NCBI RefSeq assembly: GCF_039540405.1
Contig: NZ_BAABEY010000001.1
Location: forward strand, 359,150 to 423,149
Source: Ravibacter arvi
GTDB lineage: Bacteria > Bacteroidota > Bacteroidia > Cytophagales > Spirosomataceae
DNA: 64,000 nucleotides
Direction: 5' to 3'
This document shows positions 26,601-33,478 of the stretch, piece after piece. The notes below the pieces were generated by a model. That model was given only the letters and a program-made list of their open reading frames with translations. It was not told where the DNA came from and searched no databases. Position 1 is the first letter of the stretch. Each line of letters starts with the position of its first letter. The translations under genes were made by a program, and so were the position numbers.

Positions 26601-27257
26601 TCCGTTCTTTCCCTTCATGATACCGGCGAGCGACGATGCGCCGCGGATGTTGAACATTACCGAAGAGGTAGGCGAGGAGGTCAGGCTGTTGATCTGAACC
26701 CCGGTAACTTTACCTTCCATCGATTTCAAAGGGTTGGACGTTCCGGCGGCATTGAGTTGCTCGGCATTGACCGAAGAAATGTTATACCCCAGCGCCCGTT
26801 TTTCCTTTTTCAAACCAAGCGACGTCACAACGACTTCGTTCAGTGTTTCAGTGCTCTCGTCCAGGCTTACGTTCACAACAGAACTGTTGCCCACGGCAAC
26901 TTCCTTGCTTGCATAACCGATGAAAGAGAAAACCAGGACTTCGTTTCCTCCGTCACCAATCACAATGGAATAGTTACCGTTCGAATCGGTGGTGCTTCCC
27001 GTGTGGGATCCTTTCACTAAAATATTAACCCCGGGCAGTCCGGTGCCGTCTGCGGCAGATGTAACCCGCCCCGTAATGGTGCGGTCGGCCGCTTGCTTCC
27101 TGGCTTTTGCTTTCGAACCGATTGTTTCGGTTAAGTTTTTGCCGGGGCTTCCCCAGTGCGCGTTCCCAAGGGCGTCGTGCGATCCGCCGGCCCATGAAAG
27201 CCATACGCAAAAAAGAAAGGTCGCTTTCTTTCCGGTACTTGTGGTAGAGATTTTCAT
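23667..27257 (-). CDS. SusC/RagA-family TonB-linked outer-membrane protein
   Basis: A 1196-residue TonB-dependent transporter. The signal region is followed by a carboxypeptidase-D-like domain (ITGRVTSAADGTGLPGVNI, about residues 60-78), a TonB-box-like stretch LNEVVVTSLGLKKE, the plug (PLIVLNGVPLMSN, NPDDIESISVLKGASAAALYG) and a barrel ending in MGVKLGFTF. STN is absent. It forms a transporter with the adjacent SusD. A 529-bp non-coding region upstream should carry the promoter. Confidence 0.95.
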   Translation of the reverse strand: MKISTTSTGKKATFLFCVWLSWAGGSHDALGNAHWGSPGKNLTETIGSKAKARKQAADRTITGRVTSAADGTGLPGVNILVKGSHTGSTTDSNGNYSIVIGDGGNEVLVFSFIGYASKEVAVGNSSVVNVSLDESTETLNEVVVTSLGLKKEKRALGYNISSVNAEQLNAAGTSNPLKSMEGKVTGVQINSLTSSPTSSVMFNIRGASSLAGIMKGKNGNINNTTQPLIVLNGVPLMSNSAATSSRDGNNPTGIDVGNFMSSLNPDDIESISVLKGASAAALYGSQAGNGVILVTTKTGANAKRGIGISVSSSLSFDKGYSSPPVQRSFFQGGEEGEPMTDDKKGLGWNVNDRTNNNEPVWRWNLGSQKWEESILEARGDKDPLQAFLRTGVMTDNNIAVTGNYDKGNYRINFNNMVHNAVVPNNKTNRTSVSFDSQYKITKNLSVSSMASYSRTFVPNQSNVYGKREDNPLAHAMSMPVNMPKMSEWRSASRWLDGWEGRYQNTPYLKGAGEDRLSRVDAFGADKAVGKNNPYFVTDNIIRTYSKDIFFGKAQLDWKLAGPLLLTLRSGLSHENFAYERKTPWGAERVERGAYEQIHSNNLNIRTDALLAYNDYFLADKLSVDAVGGFSYNFSEANNSNFGGNILATPNAFSYSALPPTDRQAAVFNRGFSSRGYGAYATATVGWQNMLYLELTGRNDWVGILSHEKDNHFYPGASLSWIVSETFNMGNAFNFLKLRGGYAETGYGIGKPVNLNAYGIRGNTWNGISMGAVGGDLVDANILPELNITKEIGLDFRTLNNRVSGEFTAYSKNHINQIQNLPVVTSSGFASVLTNMGAVKSTGIEASLTVTPVRTKDWEVNLTGNVTTFKSVIDDLDSRFAEKLYPYQGSASLSLFKGSRVGDLYADSPIGYIQTGKYKGMMLTGPEGIIGEAVENTDYVRRNGYLGNMNPKAIYGFSLDTKYKNFRLNVVSSLRVGGVFISETQKIMVDDGMADIKAIYGDKYDQYWTGGRFAGGLASMPNPDEMFKGDGYENYRELMQGKMALYNGDPRYFGYWNAVFIDPNYDMSGKTPEEKLSLEDNAYIRNGDDPTKTMYLNPYAMEGNELWSGAQFRTHDATSFKIKEINLTYTFDRAIAEKIHCQSIYVTAFAKNVMFWAKNRMNEDPETAFYDGLTGMGVSQFGLPPIRTMGVKLGFTF

Positions 27258-27786
27258 TTAGATAAAATTGGGATTGGGTAAACTTTTTTGCTCTTTATTG
27301 TTTTTGATTTACTCTAAGTAAGCCCCCGTGGGAGTCATATCAGTAAAACCTGTGGTGGTTGATCGATTGTTGCTGTTTCGATAGGCCTGTACGGAAAAGT
27401 TAACTGTTGAATGGTCCAAGTATTAATAATCTGAATGGAAGCGTTTTTGTTTTTTTCTAACCTGCTGATAGTCTATAATGTAAGATTATTATCGGGGGTT
27501 AACTACCAGTCGTCAAGCACGTTTAATACATGTCCGGCGCGAATTAGTACTATCGATGCAATTAAATTTTATTCTTAAATGTCCGTTTTTGATTTCAATC
27601 TTCTGATACTAAGATCTTCCGGCGCTTCTTCTTCCGTACGTGGAGCACTTTTCGGTAGGGTGGCAGTGCCATGAAACGGAGTAGCCGAAAAGCAGGGCAA
27701 GAGATGACGGCTCAAACTTTGTGGCGCTTTTTTCTGAATAATCACTTTTTGGGGGTTAACTTCGCCTTTCAGATTGATCGCTTTTT
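27258..27786. other. Non-coding divergent intergenic region
   Basis: 529 bp between the divergent SusC (minus) and M20 deacetylase (plus) genes; no credible gene seen. A hairpin candidate with arms CTTTTCGG (27648-27655) and CCGAAAAG (27685-27692) encloses the small palindrome TGGCAGTGCCA at 27661-27671. It may be a terminator for a small transcript or an operator. Promoters for both flanking genes should be here, but no good TAnnTTTG was found. Confidence 0.4.
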
Positions 27787-28878
27787 ATGATTTTTGATCA
27801 CGAGATTCCCACCGGCCCGATGTTGGTGAAAGAGGCAGTTGCGCTGCTGAAACGCTTGATAGCCATTGAATCATTTAGCCGCCAGGAAGAAGGGACCGCG
27901 TTGGAGATCGGCTCGTTTTTCGAAAGCCACAGGATCCCGTTTCAAAGGAAAAAAAATAACCTGTGGGCGTATAACCGGTACTTTGACCCGGAAAAACCTA
28001 CCATTCTTCTGAATTCCCATCACGATACGGTTAAGCCCAATGCTTCCTGGACTCTGGACCCCTTCAGGCCGGCAGAGGCTGAAGGAAAGCTGTTCGGGCT
28101 CGGGAGCAACGATGCCGGCGGCTGCCTGGTGTCGCTGCTGGCAACTTTCCTGCATTTTTATAACCGGCAGGATCTGACTTATAATTTCGTGATTGTCGCC
28201 TCAGCCGAGGAGGAAATATCGGGCAAGGAAGGCATAGAGATTGTGGTCCCGGAACTGCCGCCGATCAGCTTTGCGATTGTTGGCGAGCCTACCGAGATGC
28301 ACCTGGCAGTTGCCGAGAAAGGCCTGTTGGTAGTCGATTGCATTGCCCACGGAAAAGCAGGCCATGCCGCGCGGGAAGAGGGGGAAAACGCATTGTACAA
28401 AGCCATTGACGACATCCAATGGGTCCGCAGCCATCGCTTTGAAAAGGTATCGCCTACACTGGGACCCGTGAAAATTTCGGCAACGATCATCAACGCAGGA
28501 ACACAGCACAATGTAGTGCCCGACTCCTGCACCTTCACGCTTGACATCCGGGTGACCGATCAGTATGCGCTGGAAGAAATCATTGAGGTGCTGGAGCTGA
28601 ACCTGAAGTCGGAAATCAGACCGAGGTCGATCCGCTTGAAACCGTCCAGTATTCCCATGGACCACCCCATCGTACTGGCCGGCCTGGCTTTGGGACGTGA
28701 GGCGTATGGATCGCCCACTACGTCGGACCAGGCGCTCTTAAGCTGCCCGTCACTTAAAATGGGTCCGGGCCATTCACAACGATCCCATACAGCAGACGAA
28801 TTTATTTACCTTTCGGAAATAGAGCAGGGGATTGGACAATATATAAGTATGCTGGAGTCAGTAACCGGCGGGAATTAA
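27787..28878 (+). CDS. M20-family deacetylase (acetylornithine-deacetylase/ArgE-like)
   Basis: A 363-residue zinc amidohydrolase. Metal and catalytic residues are visible: NSHHDTV (His79 or His78, Asp80), GLGSNDAGG (bridging Asp109), SAEEEISG (catalytic and metal Glu, 141-143), GEPTEM (about 168-173) and the C-terminal SQRSHTADEFI His. The lid domain includes HGKAGHAAREEGENAL. In Bacteroidota such genes usually remove the acetyl or succinyl group in arginine synthesis. No other arginine gene is beside it here, so other N-acyl amino acid substrates remain possible. A second start at residue 12 (MLVKEAV) is possible. Confidence 0.82.
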   Translation: MIFDHEIPTGPMLVKEAVALLKRLIAIESFSRQEEGTALEIGSFFESHRIPFQRKKNNLWAYNRYFDPEKPTILLNSHHDTVKPNASWTLDPFRPAEAEGKLFGLGSNDAGGCLVSLLATFLHFYNRQDLTYNFVIVASAEEEISGKEGIEIVVPELPPISFAIVGEPTEMHLAVAEKGLLVVDCIAHGKAGHAAREEGENALYKAIDDIQWVRSHRFEKVSPTLGPVKISATIINAGTQHNVVPDSCTFTLDIRVTDQYALEEIIEVLELNLKSEIRPRSIRLKPSSIPMDHPIVLAGLALGREAYGSPTTSDQALLSCPSLKMGPGHSQRSHTADEFIYLSEIEQGIGQYISMLESVTGGN

Positions 28879-28911
28879 CCTGTCGGCCGGCGGCTGAGCT
28901 CAGTCGAAGCC

Positions 28912-29835
28912 CTATCCGAATCTCCTCTTGGTCAGCGCAATCAATTCGGTTACGGCTTCATTTTTAAGGTCCCAGTTGTACCGGTCAGCCAGGGTCCCGG
29001 TAATAAAGTTTTGAGCCGCTTCCAGGTCGCCGGATTCATCCAGTGTTCTGATCGACTGGCTGAAAGCTTCGAAGTCGCCGCCGAAAAGCTGGCCGACAAA
29101 CATAAACCGTTGTGCCAGCGAGATGTTTTGCCCTATATTCTCCAGCTTGATTTTTACGCTTCCGTAGTTTACGTCGTGCGAATGAGCGGGCAGATCCGCC
29201 TTGTACCTGGAATTGATGGATTCCGGGCGGTTGTGGAGTAGGGGCTGAGCGGGAGTTGCGTCAGCTACCACCGCGGCCGCGGGGCGCGGGGTTTCCATAG
29301 GCGCAGCCTGCACTACAGGCGCCTGATCCGGCGCGGGTTTTTCATCCGGCGCGGTTTCTATGCTGTCAAAAAAAGAAACTGATTTTGCAACGCGCGGCGG
29401 CTCAGGCTGCGGCCGGCTCACGACCAGCGGGTGCACAGTTGAAAACTGTTGAATCAGCGTTTCTTCTGCTTCCGTTAATACGGTAGCCGCGGTGATGGGA
29501 GCAAGCGTTTTTTCAACGATGTCGAGCAGCCAGGGCTGCAAATGTTCGCGCCGTAGTGAAATATGCTGCGACACTACGTTGGAGAAATGTTCAAGCGCGG
29601 CCTTGACCTCATCGGCCTCAAAATCGAAATAAGGACTGTTGAAAGACTGGATTTGGTTGTTCCAGTAGGTAGAAAGCCGGGCAACGATATGCTGGTTAAT
29701 TTTCTTAACCGGCGTAAGTTTCAGCAGTTCATGGCCATTGAGCGTCTCTTTCCCGTTGTATGCGGTAGCAAGCGTGATGGCACAAAATTCCGTCGCGTAT
29801 TTTTTTATAGTTTCGGGGGTTACTTTTTCGGACAT
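28912..29835 (-). CDS. Conserved-looking cytoplasmic protein of unknown function
   Basis: A 307-residue protein starting at MSEKVTPETIKKYA. An upstream frame to 29931 exists but reads as low-complexity, non-protein-like sequence. Three parts are visible: an alpha-helical N-domain (to about 145), a proline- and alanine-rich linker (about 145-200, PAPDQAPVVQAAPM) and an alpha-helical C-domain of about 100 residues ending in TELIALTKRRFG. No signal or membrane segment. The linker suggests two tethered helical modules; no family or function recognised. It is divergent from tdk with a 107-bp gap. Confidence 0.7.
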   Translation of the reverse strand: MSEKVTPETIKKYATEFCAITLATAYNGKETLNGHELLKLTPVKKINQHIVARLSTYWNNQIQSFNSPYFDFEADEVKAALEHFSNVVSQHISLRREHLQPWLLDIVEKTLAPITAATVLTEAEETLIQQFSTVHPLVVSRPQPEPPRVAKSVSFFDSIETAPDEKPAPDQAPVVQAAPMETPRPAAAVVADATPAQPLLHNRPESINSRYKADLPAHSHDVNYGSVKIKLENIGQNISLAQRFMFVGQLFGGDFEAFSQSIRTLDESGDLEAAQNFITGTLADRYNWDLKNEAVTELIALTKRRFG

Positions 29836-29942
29836 CGCGTAATATTGTATTGGGTTTGCCGGGCAGGCGTGCGCCGGTCCGGGAGTAGCGCGTAAATATA
29901 CTAGAAAATTGAACGGAAGAACAGCTTCCAATATTGTTGCCT

Positions 29943-30533
29943 ATGTTTATTGAGCCTTTGCAGAAGACGAGAGATAAGTCGGCGCCGGCCGGCTGGATCG
30001 AAGTAATTTGCGGATCAATGTTTTCCGGAAAAACCGAAGAGCTGATCCGCAGGCTGAACCGCGCCCTGATCGCAAAGCTCAAGGTCACTATTTTCAAGCC
30101 GTCCATCGACACCCGGTACCACCAGCAGCACATTGTCTCGCATAACGACAATACCATAGCTTCTGTCGCGGTTGCGGCTGCCGGCGACATTCTTGCCCTA
30201 GCCGGTGACTGCGACGTGGTGGGAATAGATGAAGCACAATTTTTCGAGCAGGACATCGTGGAGGTTTGCAACACCCTGGCCGACCGGGGTAAACGTGTGA
30301 TTGTGGCGGGCCTCGACATGGATTTCAAAGGTGAGCCTTTCGGCTACATCCCCGAATTGCTGAGTATTGCCGAATATGTAACCAAGGTCCACGCCATTTG
30401 TATGGTATGTGGCGACGTGGCGTCCTATTCTTTCCGTCTGACACCGACTGACGACCAGGTGCTGCTGGGCGAGACGTCTACCTATGAAGCAAGGTGCCGC
30501 AAGTGTTTTAACGCGGGCAGAGCCAGGAAATAG
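29943..30533 (+). CDS. tdk: Thymidine kinase
   Basis: A 196-residue type II thymidine kinase that phosphorylates thymidine for salvage. P-loop GSMFSGKTEE is at about residues 24-33, the DEAQFF motif (catalytic Glu after Asp) at about 96-101, and the lasso-domain zinc ligands in CMVCG (153-157) and CRKC (185-188). I choose the ATG at 29943 (MFIEP), since homologues in the phylum start this way; an in-frame ATG lies at 29934. The DUF3784-like gene follows after 12 bp and may be co-transcribed. Confidence 0.94.
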   Translation: MFIEPLQKTRDKSAPAGWIEVICGSMFSGKTEELIRRLNRALIAKLKVTIFKPSIDTRYHQQHIVSHNDNTIASVAVAAAGDILALAGDCDVVGIDEAQFFEQDIVEVCNTLADRGKRVIVAGLDMDFKGEPFGYIPELLSIAEYVTKVHAICMVCGDVASYSFRLTPTDDQVLLGETSTYEARCRKCFNAGRARK

Positions 30534-30545
30534 CGCTAAATTTTT

Positions 30546-31274
30546 ATGATATACGTACTGCTTTTTTTAGGATTGATTTTTTACGGGATCAGCTTTCTCC
30601 TTACGGCCGAAAATGCCGGTTATTTGTTATCCGGCTATAATACCATGAAACGGGAGGACCAGGAAAAGTTTGATCTCCAGGGATATCTGCCCTTTTTCAG
30701 GAAGTTTCATCAGAATCTTGCGATATCACTGGTTGGTATCGGGTTATTGCTCTATTTCCTGGCTTCCGAAACCGTAGCCGGGATTTTTATAGGAATTTAT
30801 CCCATAGCAGCCTATCTCTGGTTCGTGGTAAAAGCGAGGAAGTATTCGGAAAGGATAAAAAACAATTCATCCAAATGGGCGGTAGTCATCATGGCAGCCT
30901 CACTGGCTTTGGTAGTAGGGTTGTTTTTTCTGGGATTCCGGAAGAATGAAATGACTGTTGGGAACTCGGAAATCAAGATCGGGGGGATGTACGGTGAAAC
31001 GATTAAGATGTCGGATGTGGTGCGTGTCGGTTTGTCTGACGAACTCCCGTCTATTAAAATGAAATCAAACGGCTTTGCTGTAGGAAAAACGCGGAAAGGA
31101 TATTTCAAGACGAAGACCGGCGAGCGCGTTATGCTGCTGATTGATACCGAGGAGAAGCCGATGCTGCTCCTTACTTTGAAAGACAGCACCCGGCTGTACT
31201 ATGCTTCGGGTGGGGTTTCATCCACCGCTTTGAAGAGCTCAATAGAACGGGCAAAAGCTTCTGCGCAGAATTAA
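30546..31274 (+). CDS. DUF3784-like membrane protein with C-terminal PH-like domain
   Basis: A 242-residue inner-membrane protein. Helices lie at about residues 2-24, 55-73, 75-93 and 108-128. The segment NAGYLLSGYNTMKREDQEKFD after the first helix is typical of DUF3784. The soluble C-terminal part (about 135-235) resembles a bacterial PH domain (IKIGGMYGETIKMSDVVRV ... RVMLLIDTEEKPMLLLTLKD). Function unknown. It follows tdk closely on the same strand. Confidence 0.7.
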   Translation: MIYVLLFLGLIFYGISFLLTAENAGYLLSGYNTMKREDQEKFDLQGYLPFFRKFHQNLAISLVGIGLLLYFLASETVAGIFIGIYPIAAYLWFVVKARKYSERIKNNSSKWAVVIMAASLALVVGLFFLGFRKNEMTVGNSEIKIGGMYGETIKMSDVVRVGLSDELPSIKMKSNGFAVGKTRKGYFKTKTGERVMLLIDTEEKPMLLLTLKDSTRLYYASGGVSSTALKSSIERAKASAQN

Positions 31275-31397
31275 AGGCCTGTATCGCCGGTGATGCACCT
31301 TTAGGCCCGGCAGAAACTTTATTACCGGCAGAATATTGATATTGCTATTTTTTCTTCAAATTTTTGTGTTTTAACTTAAACGAGGGTTTGTCGATCA

Positions 31398-31973
31398 ATG
31401 GGAATATTCCGGGAGGTGTTGTTTGCGAAGAAGGAAGGGGCAGAGCGGGATAAGCTCATTACTACTTTATTTGACGCGTACTTCGATCGATTGGTGTACT
31501 TTAGCTTTCAGATGATCGGCGATGCCGAAAGTGCGCGTGACATCGTGCAAGATGCATTTGCCGGGTATTGGCAGCAAAAGGAAAAAGTTGAAGGTCACCC
31601 GTCGGTTGTCAGAAGATTCTTGTACACCTCGGTAAAAAACGCGAGCCTGAATTATATCCGGCACCAAAAAATTGTACAATTGCATGAAGCTGGCGCTGTT
31701 GCGGAAAGAGCGGAAGAAGTTTCAGCAATGGAGGGAATCATCGCTGCGGAAGTGGTAGGGCATATTCATCAGTCGCTGAAAGCGCTGCATGAACCTTATC
31801 AGACTATCGGCATCAAGTGTTTTGTAGAGGGTTTGAAAAACCAGGAAGTAGCCGACGAACTGGGGATTTCGGTCAATACCGTCAAAAAACAAAAGCAGAA
31901 AGCCGTGGAGCTCCTCCGGCTACGCCTTACCCCGGAGTTTTTTGCCGGTTTTGTGGTATGGATGCTTCGGTAA
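31398..31973 (+). CDS. ECF-family RNA polymerase sigma-70 factor
   Basis: A 191-residue ECF sigma factor with region 2 at about residues 25-95 (GDAESARDIVQDAFAGYWQQ) and region 4 at about 130-180 (FVEGLKNQEVADELGISVNTVKKQ, a helix-turn-helix). It is followed by a FecR gene and an STN-containing SusC, the standard trans-envelope set in which substrate binding outside releases the sigma factor inside. It probably drives the 33-43 kb transport and degradation genes. Confidence 0.94.
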   Translation: MGIFREVLFAKKEGAERDKLITTLFDAYFDRLVYFSFQMIGDAESARDIVQDAFAGYWQQKEKVEGHPSVVRRFLYTSVKNASLNYIRHQKIVQLHEAGAVAERAEEVSAMEGIIAAEVVGHIHQSLKALHEPYQTIGIKCFVEGLKNQEVADELGISVNTVKKQKQKAVELLRLRLTPEFFAGFVVWMLR

Positions 31974-32127
31974 AGATGCGTTTTAGAGCCGGTCTTTTGC
32001 CGGGTGGCATTCCGGTCTGTCCGTCCCCATTTCAGGGGTCTGCCCATTTTTTTTAAAATAAATCCTGTTTTCGTTATCCGGTTTTTCAGCTGGGGTGTCT
32101 TGGTAGAGAAAAAGGAGGATAATGAAT

Positions 32128-33345
32128 ATGGATGAGGGTTATTTCGATAAAGCCGGGCTGATTATACGCTACCTGCGCGGAACACTTTCCAATGAAGAAA
32201 GGAGGGAACTCGACGCCTGGCGAAAACTGGATGACCGGCACGAGGCGCTGTTCAGAAAGCTGACCGAGGAAGAAACGCTTTTGGAGGCTTTGAAAGGATT
32301 TGAAGTCCCGGATCGGGATGCTTCGCTCCGACGTATATTGGACCGTGTTGATAAGCAGGCGTCTTTCACAAAAAAACGGATCGTTGTAAGGCTGGCTGCG
32401 GCGGCATCAGTGGTGATGCTTGGTGCCTTGGGAGCGTTTTGGTGGGCGGGTGAAACGGAAAAGACAGTGGTTTCAACAGCGCTGGTCAATACCCGTGAAA
32501 CCGACGTGTTGCCCGGTGGAAACAGCGCAATCCTAACATTATCCGATGGGAGAAAGATTGATCTCTCCGCAGCGGAGTCAGGTGTGGTCGCTACCGAAGG
32601 CCGGCAACAGATTCTTAAAACCGCCGACGGGCGGCTCGTTTACCAATCTCCCGTTGCTGCGGTACGGCGGGCTCAGGGTACCGCTGATTATTTTCACAAG
32701 GTAGAGACGCCTCGTGGCGGGCAATACCGGCTTGAATTGCCGGACGGAACGCGTGTCTGGCTGAATGCAGCTTCTTCGCTTCGCTTCCCTGCGGCTTTCA
32801 ATGAAAGTGAAAGAGTGGTTGAGCTTGACGGAGAAGCTTTTTTTGAAGTAAATCCAGCGCTTTCTTCGAGGGGAAAGAAACCGTTTATTGTCCGCACCGG
32901 AGAACAGCAGGTGCGGGTTTTGGGAACACATTTCAATGTGAACGGTTACGCCGATGAGGGGAAAGTGACCACTACGCTCATCGAAGGAAGTGTGCAGGTG
33001 GCCCAAACCAGTTCCGGCAAAAAGCAGGGGGTGGTCCTTGCGCCCGGGCAGCAGGCGACTGTTTCGACGGGCAGTTCCCTGCCAGTCCGCGTGGAACGCG
33101 TGGAGACCGACGAGTTTGTCGCGTGGAAAGAAGGAAATTTCCAGTTTAAAGATACGGATTTGGCAACCATCATGCGCCAGGTAGCCAGGTGGTACGACGT
33201 GGAAGTGGTTTACCAGGGTGAAGTACCGGATGTACGTTTCAGAGGGAAAATATCCCGGCAGGTGCCGGTGTCTCAGTTGTTCGAAATACTTAAAACCAGC
33301 GGAATAAACTTTAGAATAGAGGGAAGAAAGATAATCATCAGTTGA
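32128..33345 (+). CDS. FecR-family anti-sigma factor
   Basis: A 405-residue inner-membrane regulator. The cytoplasmic sigma-binding part is followed by one membrane helix (about residues 90-108, LAAAASVVMLGALGAFWW). The periplasmic FecR domain has ETPRGGQYRLELPDGTRVW near 195-213 and EGSVQVA near 287. A C-terminal DUF4974-type domain (VARWYDVEVVYQG ... FEILKTSGINFRIEG) would contact the STN domain of SusC. A strong AAGGAGG lies at 32112-32118, rare in this phylum; its spacing fits the ATG at 32128 (9 nt) better than the ATG at 32122 (3 nt). Confidence 0.92.
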   Translation: MDEGYFDKAGLIIRYLRGTLSNEERRELDAWRKLDDRHEALFRKLTEEETLLEALKGFEVPDRDASLRRILDRVDKQASFTKKRIVVRLAAAASVVMLGALGAFWWAGETEKTVVSTALVNTRETDVLPGGNSAILTLSDGRKIDLSAAESGVVATEGRQQILKTADGRLVYQSPVAAVRRAQGTADYFHKVETPRGGQYRLELPDGTRVWLNAASSLRFPAAFNESERVVELDGEAFFEVNPALSSRGKKPFIVRTGEQQVRVLGTHFNVNGYADEGKVTTTLIEGSVQVAQTSSGKKQGVVLAPGQQATVSTGSSLPVRVERVETDEFVAWKEGNFQFKDTDLATIMRQVARWYDVEVVYQGEVPDVRFRGKISRQVPVSQLFEILKTSGINFRIEGRKIIIS

Positions 33346-33413
33346 CAGGCATCCCCGAGGCAGGGGTCTCTGTCAGGACTCAAAAAAAACGGAAGTGTTC
33401 GTACCACTCCCGT
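33344..33413 (+). terminator. Two consecutive hairpins between FecR and SusC genes
   Basis: The first hairpin uses GACAG/CTGTC (33344-33348 with 33370-33374) enclosing CCCC/GGGG. The second has arms ACGGAAGTG (33389-33397) and CACTCCCGT (33405-33413), one mismatch. The stop codon of the FecR gene overlaps the first arm. These may terminate or attenuate the sigma/anti-sigma transcript before SusC, which then has its own promoter. Confidence 0.5.
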
Positions 33414-33478
33414 TCGTAGCCGGAGTCTTAAAAAGACATTGCGTGACTTTTTATTAATCATCCAAACCAAACAAATGT

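Noticed and set aside
29836..29931. Longer start for the unknown protein divergent from tdk
   Set aside because: The extra 32 residues are Pro/Ala-rich without conserved character and take up nearly the whole divergent promoter gap.
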